A stretch of 64,000 nt of DNA from Haliotis asinina (taxonomy: Eukaryota > Mollusca > Gastropoda > Lepetellida > Haliotidae), in assembly GCF_037392515.1 (NCBI RefSeq), contig NC_090281.1, positions 47,964,645 through 48,028,644 on the forward strand, given 5' to 3'. Below, piece by piece: positions 22,801 through 34,435 of the stretch; the stretch's first letter is position 1, and every line of letters begins with the position of its first letter. The notes beneath the pieces are model-generated. The model did no database searches. It saw nothing but the letters and a program-made list of their open reading frames with translations, and was not told the DNA's origin. The position numbers were made by a program, and so were the translations under genes.

Positions 22801-25800
22801 TTCTTTATTTCAGGTAAATTTGTCAACTACACCATGGGTGTCTGTCTTGCCGTCAGTGTGATGACCTTGGCTGCTACTGGCCTTGACCGCTACTATGCTA
22901 TTATACACCCTGTGAGGTCAAGGACGTTTAGGTTCGTATATGAATATACATCTTTTCTCAATCATTTGTCACAGAAACATGACATCAAGCTTTGTGTATG
23001 GATTGTAGAATAAGGGATGGCTGGTTGTGGCTGGACCCTTTGAGTACCATGCATAGCTTCAACCCGAAACTGTTTCAGAGCTTTCCTTTTACATAAAGGA
23101 GATACGTTATAATTGTATCGGTAATAAAGTCACACCCACATGTGAACACACGCAAGCCCAAACTTATACACAAACACAAACGCATGCGCGCACGCATACA
23201 CACGCAGACAAACACACAGACACACAGACACACAGTCACTTTCTTGTTGCGTGAGTGCTGACATTATTATTCACAAATATTTAACTATTCTACGGACATA
23301 ATTCGGCGCCTAAACATAGAATGATTGGGTGCTGAATGGCTTTACGAACTGGTTATTCGATAGTATATAAACCATTTTGTCTACTGCTGACATAGATGGG
23401 ACTAAGGGATGGACACTGGTATTTCTATCCAAAGTTTGTACGTGAGATCTGAATAATGATCACAGTTAACCAGGAAATGCAATTCGTCTTAAACAGCTTT
23501 GCTACTACAGCGAGTACAAATCCTTTCATGATAGCGAGAATGTTGTGTTTGTTTATCCGTGAAACATTCAATACAACTGTAATATCTTTATAAAACGGTG
23601 TAAGCCTACATTCATGAACTGATGAATGGCGCCGTTGCTTCCGTTTATACGTAAGGATGGCGTATAGACTGCGCGAAAGATTCATGGTAAGGAGGTTAAC
23701 AGCAGAATGCACGTGCAAGTTGAGATATCCATATACAGTGGCAATGATTCTATACGTCAATCAAAAGTAAGCCCACAGTTTGTCACGTGGGAATATGCTA
23801 AACGCGTGACATTCAGAAGTTTCATCGTTCAATCAAATTAGATTCTGCATATTTAATTAACACATTAACATTGTAATAATGTATTTATATACCGTACAAC
23901 AAATGCAAGTTTCGAATAAATGAAATCTCATAAAAATGAGTATTCATAGTTATGCCTTCTATTTAAAAACTTAACAAAAACCAGAGTTTCGTTTCTTTTA
24001 CTGTTCAGTAAACACATCTCAGATGTAAGTGGTATGTTTACGACTAAAACGACTAAAACCTGAAGAGAATGTCTCCCGCGAAGTAAATTCGATATCAAAT
24101 GCGTAATGCAATGAATGTGTACTATTTGAACTCAGCCCTTCAACTATAAGAATACAGCCAACAACTCCTGACGCCCCCACGTGTTCTCTAGTGAAGTTTG
24201 TATGCGTTATGTGTGGTACTTAAATCCATAACCCCTGCTTGTAAACACGAACGCCATTCATATAATCTGCTTACGACAAACTCTGGTTGTTGTTGAGACT
24301 CTGTCCTCGTATACTACAGGGAGTTGGATCTGACGGTCTCAACACTCACTGTGTTCTGTTGTCCTAATTCATTATTTTCAGTGAGCCATTCATATGACGT
24401 TCACCGATATTTTGCCTTTACGACATCGGTTCCCAATTGCGCAGATCGATACTCATGTTGTTGATCTCTGGATTGTCTGGTCCAGACTCGATTATGTTCA
24501 GACCGCCGCCACATAGCTGGAATATTGCTGAGTGAGGCGTAAAACTAAACTCACTCACTCACTCACTCATTGCTTTATCGGCGCACATCGAGACTGGTTT
24601 TCTCTGGCATTACCTCCTGTTAAGGACAGAAATCCAATGAAATGTTATACCATAGATATTGCAACTATGCATGAATTTCCCAGATAACCTCCTTTACAAT
24701 TCATATACCAAATCCTGATATATGCAGAAGGCTTGTATACTCAGAGGGCGAGTGAATGTGGTTGTACCCCGTATTTAGCAACGTCCGGCAATATACGACG
24801 AGCAACCCCTGTAAGTCACACAACGTACTCACATGGGAATCGAACACGGATTGTGGGGTAGGCAAGCGAACACCTTAACCATTACAGTATCCTACCTGGA
24901 AGAGCGTACTTAAGTCCCTAGTAATGTGTATCCCTCTAAGATTGTTATTTCTCTTTCTGTTTCAGAACCTCAAAGCGAGCAATGGCGATAATGCTGGGTA
25001 TCTGGGTGGCTTCAGTTCTCATCATGGTGCCACGAGCATTCCTATACGGACTCAGTGAACTGTGGCACTTCCACGACATGAGGATGTTCTGTAATCGCCA
25101 CCAGGGGGCTCATGACCAGATCTGGATAATCCGGAGGAAAGTAGACTCCGTCTTGATGTTCCTGACTATGTTCCTGCTGCCGCAACTGATTCTGAGTTTC
25201 TGCCACTGCAGGATCGTTCGGAAACTCTGGACAAGCGTCAGACCAGGGTCAAGGCCGAACGACATTTCCCTGACTGCGCTCAGGGCAAGGAGGAAGATAG
25301 CTAAAATAATATTTGCAATTACTGTAGCTTTTGGTGTTGGTTGGTTGCCAATCCATATTGTGAGACTTCACGAAGACTTCATTGGCTCGGGAAACAAAAT
25401 AATTTTTAAAGACAGGGAAGTATTTGCCCTTTGTTTTTCATATGGAGCAAATGCAATTAACCCAATAATATATTGTTTGTTAAGTGGAAACTTTAGGTAC
25501 CATTTTAAGATGGCAATAATGTGCAAGAGGCACCCGAGTAGAAGGGTGAGGAGATTTCTGTCAACTTCACAGCGTCACATGCAGGAAATAAGGAACTTTG
25601 ACGCCAATCCTTCAGGAAGGTCTAACAGACACAGAGACCCAACCATGCCATGTTGTCGAAATGACCACTTGTCCCCTATTGTTCATAGTCACAGAAGGAG
25701 TCGAACCCAGACCATGACCCGTATCGGACTGGATGGATGTTATGTTCAACAACCTCTGTTTGGCGTGTCGTTCCAGCGAATGGATTTACCATCTGTTGTT

Positions 25801-25803
25801 TAA
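16415..25803 (+). CDS. Class A GPCR, neuropeptide-receptor type, 3 exons, 463 aa
   Basis: Exons 16415-16850, 22814-22931 and 24966-25803 join in frame (phases 1 and 2), giving 1392 nt. The extracellular N-terminus has two N-glycosylation sites (N47, N52). TM1 is about 75-98 (GN at 90-91), TM2 about 108-131 (NLSVVD, Asp119). WPFG precedes Cys146, which should pair with Cys227. TM3 ends in DRY (170-172). TM5 is about 246-264; TM6 has FGVGWLP (307-313, Gly replacing the usual Cys); TM7 has NPIIY (350-354). The basic C-tail ends SVV, a class I PDZ-ligand pattern. The WPFG-C and DRYYAIIHP pattern fits peptide receptors of the galanin/allatostatin/kisspeptin/orexin group, but I cannot name the ligand. 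ATG 16457 has a better start context (A at -3, G at +4) than ATG 16415, so the protein may be 449 aa. Confidence 0.92.
16985..17260 (+). repeat. SINE-A copy in GPCR intron 1
   Basis: The head is duplicated (CAGCAACCCATGCTTGTC-type motif twice), then ATCGGGTGGTCAGGCTCGCT and TTTACAGACCGCCGCCGTAT; the tail is replaced by CAAACAAAACAAG. Confidence 0.8.
17907..17970. repeat. A-rich (AAAAC)n tract
   Basis: Runs of AAAAACAAAACA preceded by an inverted T8/A6 step in GPCR intron 1. Confidence 0.8.
19021..19155. mobile_element. Foldback MITE-like hairpin
   Basis: Arms at about 19040-19087 and 19104-19153 pair over some 45 bp (CTCGTAAGCCTAAGATCTCG against its complement). The element starts GGGGCCCCGTTTCACAAAAC. 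Confidence 0.7.
19291..19642 (-). repeat. SINE-A copy with an unusual (GGTT/CGGT)n end
   Basis: 19428-19642 is SINE-A (TTTAACGCCTCACTCAGCAA, CCCGTTAGTCGCCTCTTGTG, GATCTACACGGGTCC). Where a GAGTGAGTG tail is expected there are 135 bp of GGTTGGTCGGTCGG repeats. Confidence 0.8.
19697..19850 (-). repeat. SINE-B copy
   Basis: GAGTGAGTTTAGTTTTG, CAGTAATATTCCTGCCATAT, then GTGGGGAATCGAAACTGGGC and ATTGACCACTAGAG. Confidence 0.85.
19960..20480 (-). mobile_element. Tc1/mariner-like transposase relic
   Basis: Minus-strand pieces IGMRQMGANHGHVARA, then PIGRPPCAYS, then RILHLRKRLMTTIETAATN resemble the helix-turn-helix and GRP/RYIRLLHLR regions of Tc1-like transposases. Several frame changes and stops; not functional. 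Confidence 0.6.
21070..21570 (-). mobile_element. Penelope-like retroelement fossil, 3' part
   Basis: Minus-strand reading shows TNKNVVYLLTCKR-type and YVGETKRCFKTRLNEHFADI-type segments, typical of the GIY-YIG endonuclease end of Penelope elements. It is truncated, decayed, and split by a T-run. Broken, with a few breaks; age old. Confidence 0.6.
21590..21711. repeat. Large hairpin, 51-bp arms
   Basis: Arms 21590-21640 and 21661-21711 pair around GTACCCTCGAGGTGTGTTT with a 20-nt spacer; outer parts (GTTCACTGGT) also pair. Confidence 0.8.
21929..22096. repeat. Second inverted repeat, 24-bp arms
   Basis: 21929-21952 and 22073-22096 pair at 21 of 24 bases; inside them GGTACATCGAAAAT and ATTTCGATGTACC also face each other. 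Probably part of the same foldback element as the hairpin at 21590. Confidence 0.65.
22533..22672 (-). repeat. SINE-B copy just upstream of GPCR exon 2
   Basis: TTAGCAATAGTCCAGCAATA, GAGAATCGAACCCGGGG and GCTAAACACTCGCC; the ACTC tail is lost. Confidence 0.8.
22814..22931 (+). CDS. GPCR exon 2 (TM3 and DRY motif)
   Basis: It runs from TTTCAG to a GTTCGT donor. It encodes KFVNYTMGVCLAVSV and then GLDRYYAIIHPVRSRTF, that is TM3 and the second intracellular loop. Confidence 0.9.
24419..24568 (+). repeat. SINE-A 3' half in GPCR intron 2
   Basis: CATCGGTTCCCAATTGCGCA, GTCTGGTCCAGACTCGATTA, GAATATTGCTGAGTGAGGCG and a CTCACTCACTCACTC tail; a young-looking copy. Confidence 0.88.
24745..24898 (-). 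repeat. SINE-B copy, diverged
   Basis: GCGAGTGAATGTGG, ATTTAGCAACGTCCGGCAAT, ATGGGAATCGAACAC and CTTAACCATTACAG. Confidence 0.75.
24966..25803 (+). CDS. GPCR exon 3 (TM4-TM7 and C-tail)
   Basis: Acceptor TTTCTGTTTCAG; stop at 25801-25803. It encodes TM4 to TM7 and a 100-residue tail rich in Arg, His and Ser. Confidence 0.94.
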
Positions 25804-26162
25804 AGTACATCATTATTTTGAAAATGTATATCAACCACTGGAGAACTGGTGCTTTTATATATAGCACCTTGGCAGTTGGGCGGGGATGTGTCTGCCGTGG
25901 AATATTGAGAATGCAATGAATATTACAAATGAAACACATAGTTCTCAAGAACAATCTTGTGAATGGTCCACAATTACAATCTGACTTGGGTGGTTTGGAA
26001 GGATTTTATTTACTTTATTTTTTAAAGATAAACTTGATTCTACTGTACCACATGACCTTCTCTAGTCACGATCATACTTTCGGAACTTAAAGGGACGAGT
26101 ATAATTATGTTCCCTCCCGCTTACCAAAATCGGGTATGTTTTGAGCCAAAGGCTGGAATGCA

Positions 26163-26360
26163 GCGAGTGAGTGAGTGTGTTTAGTTTTATGCCATACTCA
26201 ACAATATTCCAGCGTACTCAGCTATATGACAGCAATCAATAAATAGTCGAGCCTGGATCTGACATTCCAGTGATTAACAGCATGAACATCGGATCTACTC
26301 AACTGGGATACGATGACATGTACCAACCAAGTCAGTGAACCTGACCACATCGTACGCATG
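26163..26360 (-). repeat. SINE-A copy
   Basis: GCGAGTGAGTGAGTG tail, ACTCAACAATATTCCAGC, GATACGATGACATGTACCAA and GTCAGTGAACCTGACCA. Confidence 0.85.
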
Positions 26361-26742
26361 CATGTGTATGATTCCCAAACACATCTCAAAGGATTTCCCG
26401 TATCCGGCATAGTAAACAGCTTCAAACTGCTTATATTTGGTTAGCATATATCCAGTAGTCACAGTCGAATTAGTATACTTTCGAAACTTATGGCAAACGA
26501 TAACCTCGCGTTGAAAAGGGACCGTCCGATTAATAAACCCGTGTAAAAATAAATATAAAATACCGAAAATTTGGGGGCTAGGCGACCATGTCATGTCATG
26601 GTTTATTTGTCTGCAATATCAATGAATCGAGAGACACTTAAATTGCTTAGATTAGAAACACAAAGATTAATCGAGTCTTGTAACATATGTCATATTTGTG
26701 ATAACACTTTCATAGTAATGTGCAAATTGTAGTACTGTTTTG

Positions 26743-26824
26743 GTTGAGTCCCATCGAAACCCTTTGTATGCTGGCGATTAGGTGCCTGACTCTGAGGGGG
26801 TTCGAATCCCGGATGGGACTCAAC
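26743..26824 (+). repeat. tRNA-like foldback (SINE head or tRNA relic)
   Basis: GTTGAGTCCCATC at 26743 pairs perfectly with GATGGGACTCAAC at 26812. The interior carries a B-box GGTTCGAATCC. The T-stem is only partly paired and no anticodon arm can be drawn, so it is not a working tRNA. Confidence 0.55.
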
Positions 26825-27380
26825 TAAAAAAGCACTAGAATTTACATTTACTAAGAAAGTGTTATCCCAAATAGGGCATATGTTACATTTGGCCACTCCC
26901 TAAATGGCAGTGTGTAATCATAATGGAGCCTTAGAATGGTAATTGTGCTGAAGTACCAGAAGATCAAAGAGATAATTGGTTGGACACAACATACGACTTA
27001 ACTTCAGTGGTGCCCCTTTGTACGTACAGTTTCTCGTGCGGTCATCCACTGGTTTGTATGGGACGGACTCGAACATCTTCATCTGCCTTGAAGATGATTA
27101 CAGCTTACAGCGACCTCCAAGCCATCAGCAAATGTGAGAGACATTGTTTTGTCGTGATATACATTCCGAATACCCGTATGTAGACAAACAGTACATTCAC
27201 CAATGAGTGGAATAATTTGTGTTTGTGACAGAGGATTGGGAACAACAATTTTGTGATGTTCATTGTGCATTATTCTGTTGTACCGAACGTTGAATATTGT
27301 TTTGTGTCGAACGGTAATAAAACATTGTCACCCATTGTATAGCAAGGCGCTATTGACTAACTAAGTGCCCATCACACATG

Positions 27381-27418
27381 GACCACTTGTCCCCTATTGT
27401 TCATAGTCATAGAAGGAG
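27381..27418 (+). repeat. 38-bp copy of GPCR exon 3 sequence
   Basis: It matches 25663-25700 (inside the receptor's C-tail coding sequence) at 37 of 38 bases, 1.7 kb downstream of the source. The flanks do not match. Confidence 0.85.
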
Positions 27419-27589
27419 GCAGGGGTATGGAGTGTCATCCTGATTAGTGGAGTGTTGGTGGTCCGATCCCCGGCGACATTATAGCAAAGGGCGTTAAAAG
27501 ATCCTGGTTCTTATTACACTGCCTGTTTCACGTCATATAGAGGATGATACAGGGCTGACTCTGAAACATTTTGGAGTTACTGAGTGAGT

Positions 27590-28100
27590 TAATCACATCA
27601 AAACTGCAACACTTCCATTGTGTGCCATTGTTGCTATGTAGCAGTTAACAGTGTTGTTGTTTCAGCGCTGCTATGTTACAGAAAATACTGATGCTCCATG
27701 TAACTCTGTTGCTAGGCTTCGTGAGATACTGCTGCTACATCCGTTCCTTTTGCTAGGTTACATGAGAGACTACTTCTGTTTTGTTGCTGTTGCTAGGCTA
27801 CATGTTGCTAGGCGACACAAAAAACATTAGTATTGCTGGGATACAAGGGTGACTTCTTCTACATGTGTCACTGTTGCTAGGTTACATGAGACACCTCTGA
27901 TACAAGTGTCAGTATTACTAGGCAACAAGGGACACATGTCGTACTTGTGTCACTGTTGCTAGGTTACATGAGACACCTCTGATACAAGAGTCAGTATTAC
28001 TAGGCAACAAGGGACACATGTCGTACTTGTGTCACTGTTACTAGGCTGCGTAAGACACTACTGTCACATGTGTTGCTGAAGTACATGAGACACTGTTGTT
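27590..28100. repeat. 41/82-bp minisatellite rich in X-box-like motifs
   Basis: Two almost identical 82-bp units (27865-27946, 27947-28028), each made of two related 41-bp halves, flanked by diverged halves. Each half carries GTTGCTAGGTTAC or ATTACTAGGCAAC. Confidence 0.85.
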
Positions 28101-29564
28101 TCCAGTATTTAAATAACATTTTTTATTTAGCTCCTTTTCGTTCGTATGATACCAAATCATTAGCTCGTTTAATGAAAAAGGTTTTAACACGGAAGGTCTA
28201 TTAGTATCAGCTATTTACACCACAAGGTCATAGTGAGCCTTAAACAATCCTAATTTTCAGACCTAAGAAAGTATTCACTTGCTAAATCATTTTAGACTTG
28301 AGTGGGGCGCCAATTAAATGTATTTCCAAGAGTTTTGGAGATTCCAAAGGGTCTCCTCAAGCGGTTTGTTTGACATTTGTATTTTAGAATGTCCTCCCCG
28401 TTACATACAAGCCACTTCACCCCATCGCACTCACTGACTCGGGTCATTAGTCCACTTACATTCATACCACACACTGGCAACAACAGAACTTTCTGAGAAC
28501 TGCCAGCGTTAAGAGCGCTCGCTCTGATTTACTCTCCTTTATCCCATCTCGAGCGGTATCCCATATCAAATACGCTGATTCGTTCCACCTGCGGAAAAAG
28601 AACCACAATTCAAGTGTGGAAGTGCTCTCTGTTGTGTAAAGCGGTGAAGTCAAATAGACCTAAACTGATGGAGACCTAGGTCAGCACGTTCTTGCTTGAG
28701 GCAGGAAATAATATCCCCGTGTTGATATACCAGCTGTAAATAAAACGAAATAATGTTAATGTAAGCTGTCTCAGGACTTTACAAAACGAAAGTTGATTAT
28801 AGCACACAGGTTTCTGTTCCATGCGCTTAACAAGAAATAAAATCTAAGGATACTTTTGCCTTACCCAAACCTTCTGAATTTGCGCACCAACTTTTCAACA
28901 TGGCTACCATGCCTCGCCTTCCAGAGATACAATCATTCATAGGGGGAATTATTGGAGAAATGGTTTTCTACAAACGCTTGGAGACGTTTCATTCACACAA
29001 ACAGCACGTGTGGTGTCGGCGCGGAATGCGGGTGGCCACTAGCGTTGAAAATTAATCAAACAAACAAATAAATAAAACGCACTTCTCATTCTTTCGGAAG
29101 AACACGTCAGCTTGGATTCGGAACCGGGGATCCGGTAATACCAAGGGACGCAACGCTGAACATCCAACCGGGTGTATGACAACGGGCAACGTTCACGCTG
29201 ATTCTTTTAGAAAGTGTACATATCTTTTATATTGGTTTATTTTCAACTAAAAATTAAATGTTGGCATGAGGAAAACAACCTGAAGTTACATTTATGTTTG
29301 TTGTATTACTGAAATATTGCTTCTAGTGGCGTAAAACGAAACGTGCTCACTCCACAACACAAAGACATGCCCTGGGGGCTTACAGTATGATGGACATTAT
29401 CATACATAAACCAGACTTTGTACAGACAAACCGGGAATAATTCAAACATTAGATATAAAGCGAAACACTACTATTAGATACTGCAAAAAGAAAATAACGC
29501 TGATGCGGATTAGATGCATGTTACTGAAAAAGGTAATTTTAAGGTGTCTAAATTAGATAAAGTT

Positions 29565-29690
29565 TAGCTATAGTCTAGCAATATCACGACGGGGGATACC
29601 AGAAATGGGCTTTAAACATTCTACCCCTCTGAGGATTCGAAACTGAATCTTCGGTGTAACGAGCGAACGCTTCACCAAGGAGGCCACTCC
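29565..29690 (-). repeat. SINE-B copy
   Basis: GTCTAGCAATATCACGACGG, GGGATACCAGAAATGGGC, GAGGATTCGAAACTGAATCT and CACCAAGGAGGCCAC. Confidence 0.8.
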
Positions 29691-31149
29691 ACCGCCTCTT
29701 AGATTCAGAACAAACGACGAAGACAAACACGCTTACACAACTTTTTACAGCTCTCATCGGTGATATCGATGAACAATGTTTCCCAAGTCTAGTCATGTGA
29801 AAAGTAAATAAAAACAAAAAAGGAAAACAAACAAATATAGTATATATTATCTGCGAAACTTTATCAACTAACCATATTTCTCTATGTTAATTATTTCACA
29901 CTGTATACGGATGATTGTAAAAAAATATCATACTGCAAACTGATCAACACATTGCCGTTACATTAAGAAGCGACATTGTATCTAAATGGGTATTTTTTTG
30001 TTTTTTTCTGTAGTTGAGGGAGCTTAGTGGTTATACAACACAAAGTCTGTGCAGAATGACAGCTGCGATTGGGTGATTTTGGGTAAGAATGTTCTTGTGT
30101 TGTTTAAATGTACATCCAGTAACTTAACTGACCATATTTTTTTTACAGCGCGGCCGTGTCTTACGGATGACTTTAACTGAATTTGACGACAGGTATTTTC
30201 AAGCAATGGACATTTGGTGCGGAACTGAGGTTGGTCTGCTTTGCTTCCTCACTAGGAAAAGGATCCGACTGAGGCGTTGATATTTTATATTTTTATAGCT
30301 TCTTTCAGGCCACATTATGCACGTATGTACATGTAACAGGTGTTGATATCATAGTTATGTTTTTTAAAAATATAACGTTAATATAGACGTCAACGGAAAA
30401 AATAGTTGGTTTTGTGTAGCTTTGAACTATAGACATAATATCGTATTGAATTATATGGACTTGCAATTGCACGTGCCTCTATGTCACGTTGCCAGAGACC
30501 ACTATGAGAAAATATGGCTTTGTGTTTTCAGTCGTTTGCTAAATCCACATTATTAGCAAGTACCAAGCATAACACAGACATTTATCACCTCATTGTCATA
30601 ATGGGATGTTTTCCTAACGACTGATCACACTTCAACTGGTAAATACTTCATCGTTAACGAGTCATTCGTATACAATAACGGGCACAGTTCAACAACGATG
30701 TCGTCTTGATAAGTGGATAATTTAATGTCCTATAAACATAAACGGTCATGGTATGTAAAAGTGGTTTTCATTATCCTGTGAACACATGTAAACACGAGTT
30801 CTCTCAACTTGATTCGAGGAAGTTATACTTAAAAGCAAAATCTCCTTATGGAAAAGGGATATTTTCATTATCCCATAATGTTTAACTCGTGAAAGATTAT
30901 TTGGACGATGAACAGATGGAAACATATGTTTTAAAGTTTGGAGGTAAATTAACAAGCAGTATTTACCAAATCAAACTATTATTTTATCTGAATATTTCTC
31001 AGAAATTCATGGAATATCGGTATTTTCTGTTCAGAAGATATATTTGCTTTTCGGACAGTTTCTTCTGGAACAAGAGCCTCGACACATCTCTGCAGATTTA
31101 TGAAAACGGAGCGTTTGGTTATAAAGTCCTGGAGGAGACAGCTGAAAAA

Positions 31150-31910
31150 TCTGTCTCCCCAGTACTGATTTGGTTTGACACTATTTTTAGTTAGTATGAT
31201 GTCTGGGGCTCATGAAAAGGCGTGTAATACTCTCAGATTGTGGTATCAGTTTTTTTCACAGGCCGTTTTGTGTGGTGGGTGTCTGTGAGCATTTTCATGA
31301 CATTCGGTTTGCTGCCCGACAACATCACAAAGTTAATCATGGATAGTTTTACCACTACAATCTGATCACTTTCATTTTGACTTTTGTGTATTGCTAAAGG
31401 ATGTATAAATTTTTGACATATTTTTGCTTTTGAAAATAATCAAAATGACCGCCATTTTGAATTGTCGTGTGTTACCTTCTCGTCAATTAAATTCACATAA
31501 AAATTAACACTGAATGTGTCCATTTACATCCGATGTTGATACTTTTGATGTTTTTTTACACTTGTCTCTTCATGAATGGTGGCTCGGGCACAAAACAAAT
31601 AATTTTGTATGGTCATGTCGAGGTAATATATCGTTTTACAGCTTATTCTTTGAGACAAGTGATTTTGTCGATTCTCCGACTCTTCATGGACATGTGTGGT
31701 GGTGATTTATTTATTGAAAGTTTACATTATTCTTGTAAATAGAATCAGTTGTTTTTGTTTCTTCTAGAGTGACAACATGTTATTTGGAATTACTTCATAG
31801 TATCCAGAATTCAAAATGACTGCCAAGATGGCCGCCATTGTAGTTTTACTACTTATACATAGCAGAGGACTAAATTTGTACTGATATTTAAAACAAACAA
31901 TTGATTTGAT
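31150..31910 (+). repeat. Left arm of a long inverted repeat
   Basis: 31510-31910 matches 36015-36405 in reverse complement (GTCCATTTACATCCGATGTT, AAGATGGCCGCCATTGTAG, CATAGCAGAGGACTAA); a second match at CTCCCCAGTACTGATTT extends it leftward. Confidence 0.75.
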
Positions 31911-33490
31911 GTCGTATGTTTAACACAATATAGAAACAAAAATAAATTTCAATGTTATGGTTGATTAAAGCTCCTAAAATATTTAATGAAATAGCATTAT
32001 CCAAAGTAATAGAAAGCTATGCTTCACGATCGATAACTGCGTCTAAGCTCTTGTTGTAGGTATTCAAATGGTCTGTCAGATAGCATTCAGAAGCTTCACT
32101 TTCTTTCATATCATGTTACATCATGTCAGCATTGGAGTCATCTACAAGCCAAAGCTGTTCGGGCAACAATCACCTGCCATACAAAAAGACATGTCTCTGT
32201 GCACAATATATCAGTTCATCTGCATTGACATAGGTCTCTCTGCTGGCATACTGACGTTATTGCATTTAGTCTATATCAGTTCAACCAATCCACGGGGAGC
32301 AGAATCTCTCTACATCAGAACACCAGAAAAGGGATAAGCTGACATCACAAATGCTCCAACCATGTCAACTGGTGAAGGAATATGACTGACCGGAGATACT
32401 GTTTCCAAACATGCTCTCGGTAGTTTACTTGCTCAATGTGATATTCTAGACTGTTGGATGTAGGTGGGAGCTTTTCATTTAATATCTTCTGTCATCTATA
32501 GACATCACTGGATTGTTTGGTACATACATTGAACTAAACGTCTGTGCGATGGGATCTGGTAATGTTGATAGGCTTTTTTGTATTTACGTTCTGGTTTGTG
32601 GATATTACAATACGCCTGTGTACTGATGTATTTTTGTTTTAATGTTAGAGATGTTTCCAGATGTGTTTCTGTGTTGGCAGTGTTTAGCAGTGTACGACAG
32701 TGTATGGCAAACCAAACACTCCTACAGAGCGATAAAGTCGGGCACATCCGATTTCCATGGACAAAAACCGTTCTTCTCGAGTTCACAACTTTCAAAAACA
32801 AAACAACAAAACAACCAAGTACAACTGGACGAGCTGTGCGGAATACGTTTTTAATGTCGTCATTCCCAACATGGAACGGTACTAAATCCTCGAACATAAA
32901 CACCAACATTGTTGCCTCAGAATGTGTGTCTAAATTTACCCTGTTCAAATTTGAGATTTGAACACGGTCAAAGGTAACTGAAGCCCGACACGTAAAACCA
33001 GAGATAAAGACCCTGTTTTGAGAGAAAAAACTCTGGAACCGTGTTCCCTCAATGTATGCAACGCTACCTATTCTACTGGAGGGTTTACAGTAGTAGACAC
33101 GCATGGTACATTGTCACAAAATAAAACATCCACATCCTGCTCCAGAAGAATCCTTGATCCACTTCTGTCCATGGAATGTCTTCTTGGCAGTCGTCCTGCC
33201 TCTGGGGAACTTCAGGGTCCATTTCCGCCCCCAGGACGATGGCATCCACTCTCCTGATAATAAAGGTAAACATATTTTACATCATTGGTACTGAGGGTAT
33301 TAATGCAAACTATATGCCTAAACGAGAAAAAAGCTCAAACAGGAAACTAAAGTTGTGTGCAGTAGAGGTCATTGTAAACAAGGAGGTAATTCACGTTTGA
33401 AAAAACACAGCTGCTTTCGTGGGCGACTGTTCCACCAATAAAGGTACATAGTATTCTCTATCATTTACACTTCCCACACTCATTAAGACT
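31911..33490. other. No gene supported
   Basis: Overlapping open frames at 32578-32961 (+) and 33104-32505 (-) show no domain and are mutual shadows. A minus-strand frame at 33273-33085 is also unrecognised. This is the interior of the inverted-repeat interval. Confidence 0.4.
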
Positions 33491-33648
33491 GCATGAGTGT
33501 GCTTTTTGAACTTCTTTTAGCAATGTACCAGCTTTATCATGGTGGGAAAATACAAATCTATGCTTCGCACATCATTCCCATGTGGGAAATCAAAATAGGG
33601 TTGTTTAGAGCGTCACGAGCGTGATAACCACTCGGTTATCCCCATAGA
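33491..33648 (-). repeat. SINE-B copy, old
   Basis: TTTTAGCAATGTACCAGC, CCCATGTGGGAAATCAAAA and ATAACCACTCGGTTATCCCC. Confidence 0.7.
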
Positions 33649-34284
33649 TTTAAATGCAAAACAAATATGTCGAATCGTGAAAAACAAAATTTAATCTAAA
33701 TTTTAAACTGAAATATTTGAAATACTTTACCAGCAGGTGGCCGCAGAGTCGGCCAGTACACTGACTCTCAAAGTGACCATCCGGGACTTGCTTTGTCTCG
33801 AACTACCTACTGAAGGACGGAATGGTGGGTTAAAACTAAGTTATACTATCTATAGAAAGCGTCGTACAGGGCATGCACGAAGGGGGCCCTATCTACACTA
33901 ACCCCTAAATCTACCAGTCAAGTGCAGTCAGCATTGGGTCTACTGGGGATGCTGAAAAGACTGGGGCCACAGAGTGTGCCAACCCTAAACTAGCTTGGTT
34001 GCTGTAACAACCGTCCTGACTGTACAGTCAGGCCCTAGCACCGAACCTACTCCAAGTACAGTCGGCAGGGGGCTACGCGGAGAGCGGACGTACAATGGAG
34101 CCACCATGAGACAAAAGCTCATCCCATCGGTCCCTTGGAACGCCAGTGTACTAAAGTCCAAGTGGAAGGGTTTAGAGTGACACAACACCAAATCCAGAGT
34201 GTGCCAGGGTTCCTGCGTCTGAAAGAAATGTGTCATCCATAAGCATTAGGAATCACATTTCTCTCGGATGTAGGTAGGTTTAAC

Positions 34285-34435
34285 AACAGCGAGTAAGTGT
34301 GGTTTCTGCCGCTTTTGGCAATATTCCAACAACGAACCTCAGAAGTGGGCGTGAGGCATAGTATTTAAGTGGGGACTCGAACGTTGGCAATGAACATGGC
34401 GTGCCAACACTTCAACAACGAGGCTATACTACCAC
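34285..34435 (-). repeat. SINE-B copy, old
   Basis: TTTTGGCAATATTCCAACAA, GTGGGGACTCGAACGTTGGC and CACTTCAACAACGAGGCTAT. Confidence 0.75.

Noticed and set aside
26743-26824. Functional tRNA gene
   Set aside because: The T-stem is only partly paired, there is no D or anticodon arm, and the closing stem is far too long.
27590-28100. CRISPR-like spacing of repeats
   Set aside because: The repeats are contiguous 41/82-bp tandem units with no unique spacers, in a eukaryotic genome.
32505-33104. 199-codon minus-strand frame, the longest non-repeat frame in the 26-50 kb region
   Set aside because: No domain, no signal, unequal composition, and a 127-codon frame on the opposite strand overlaps it. 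Left unannotated.
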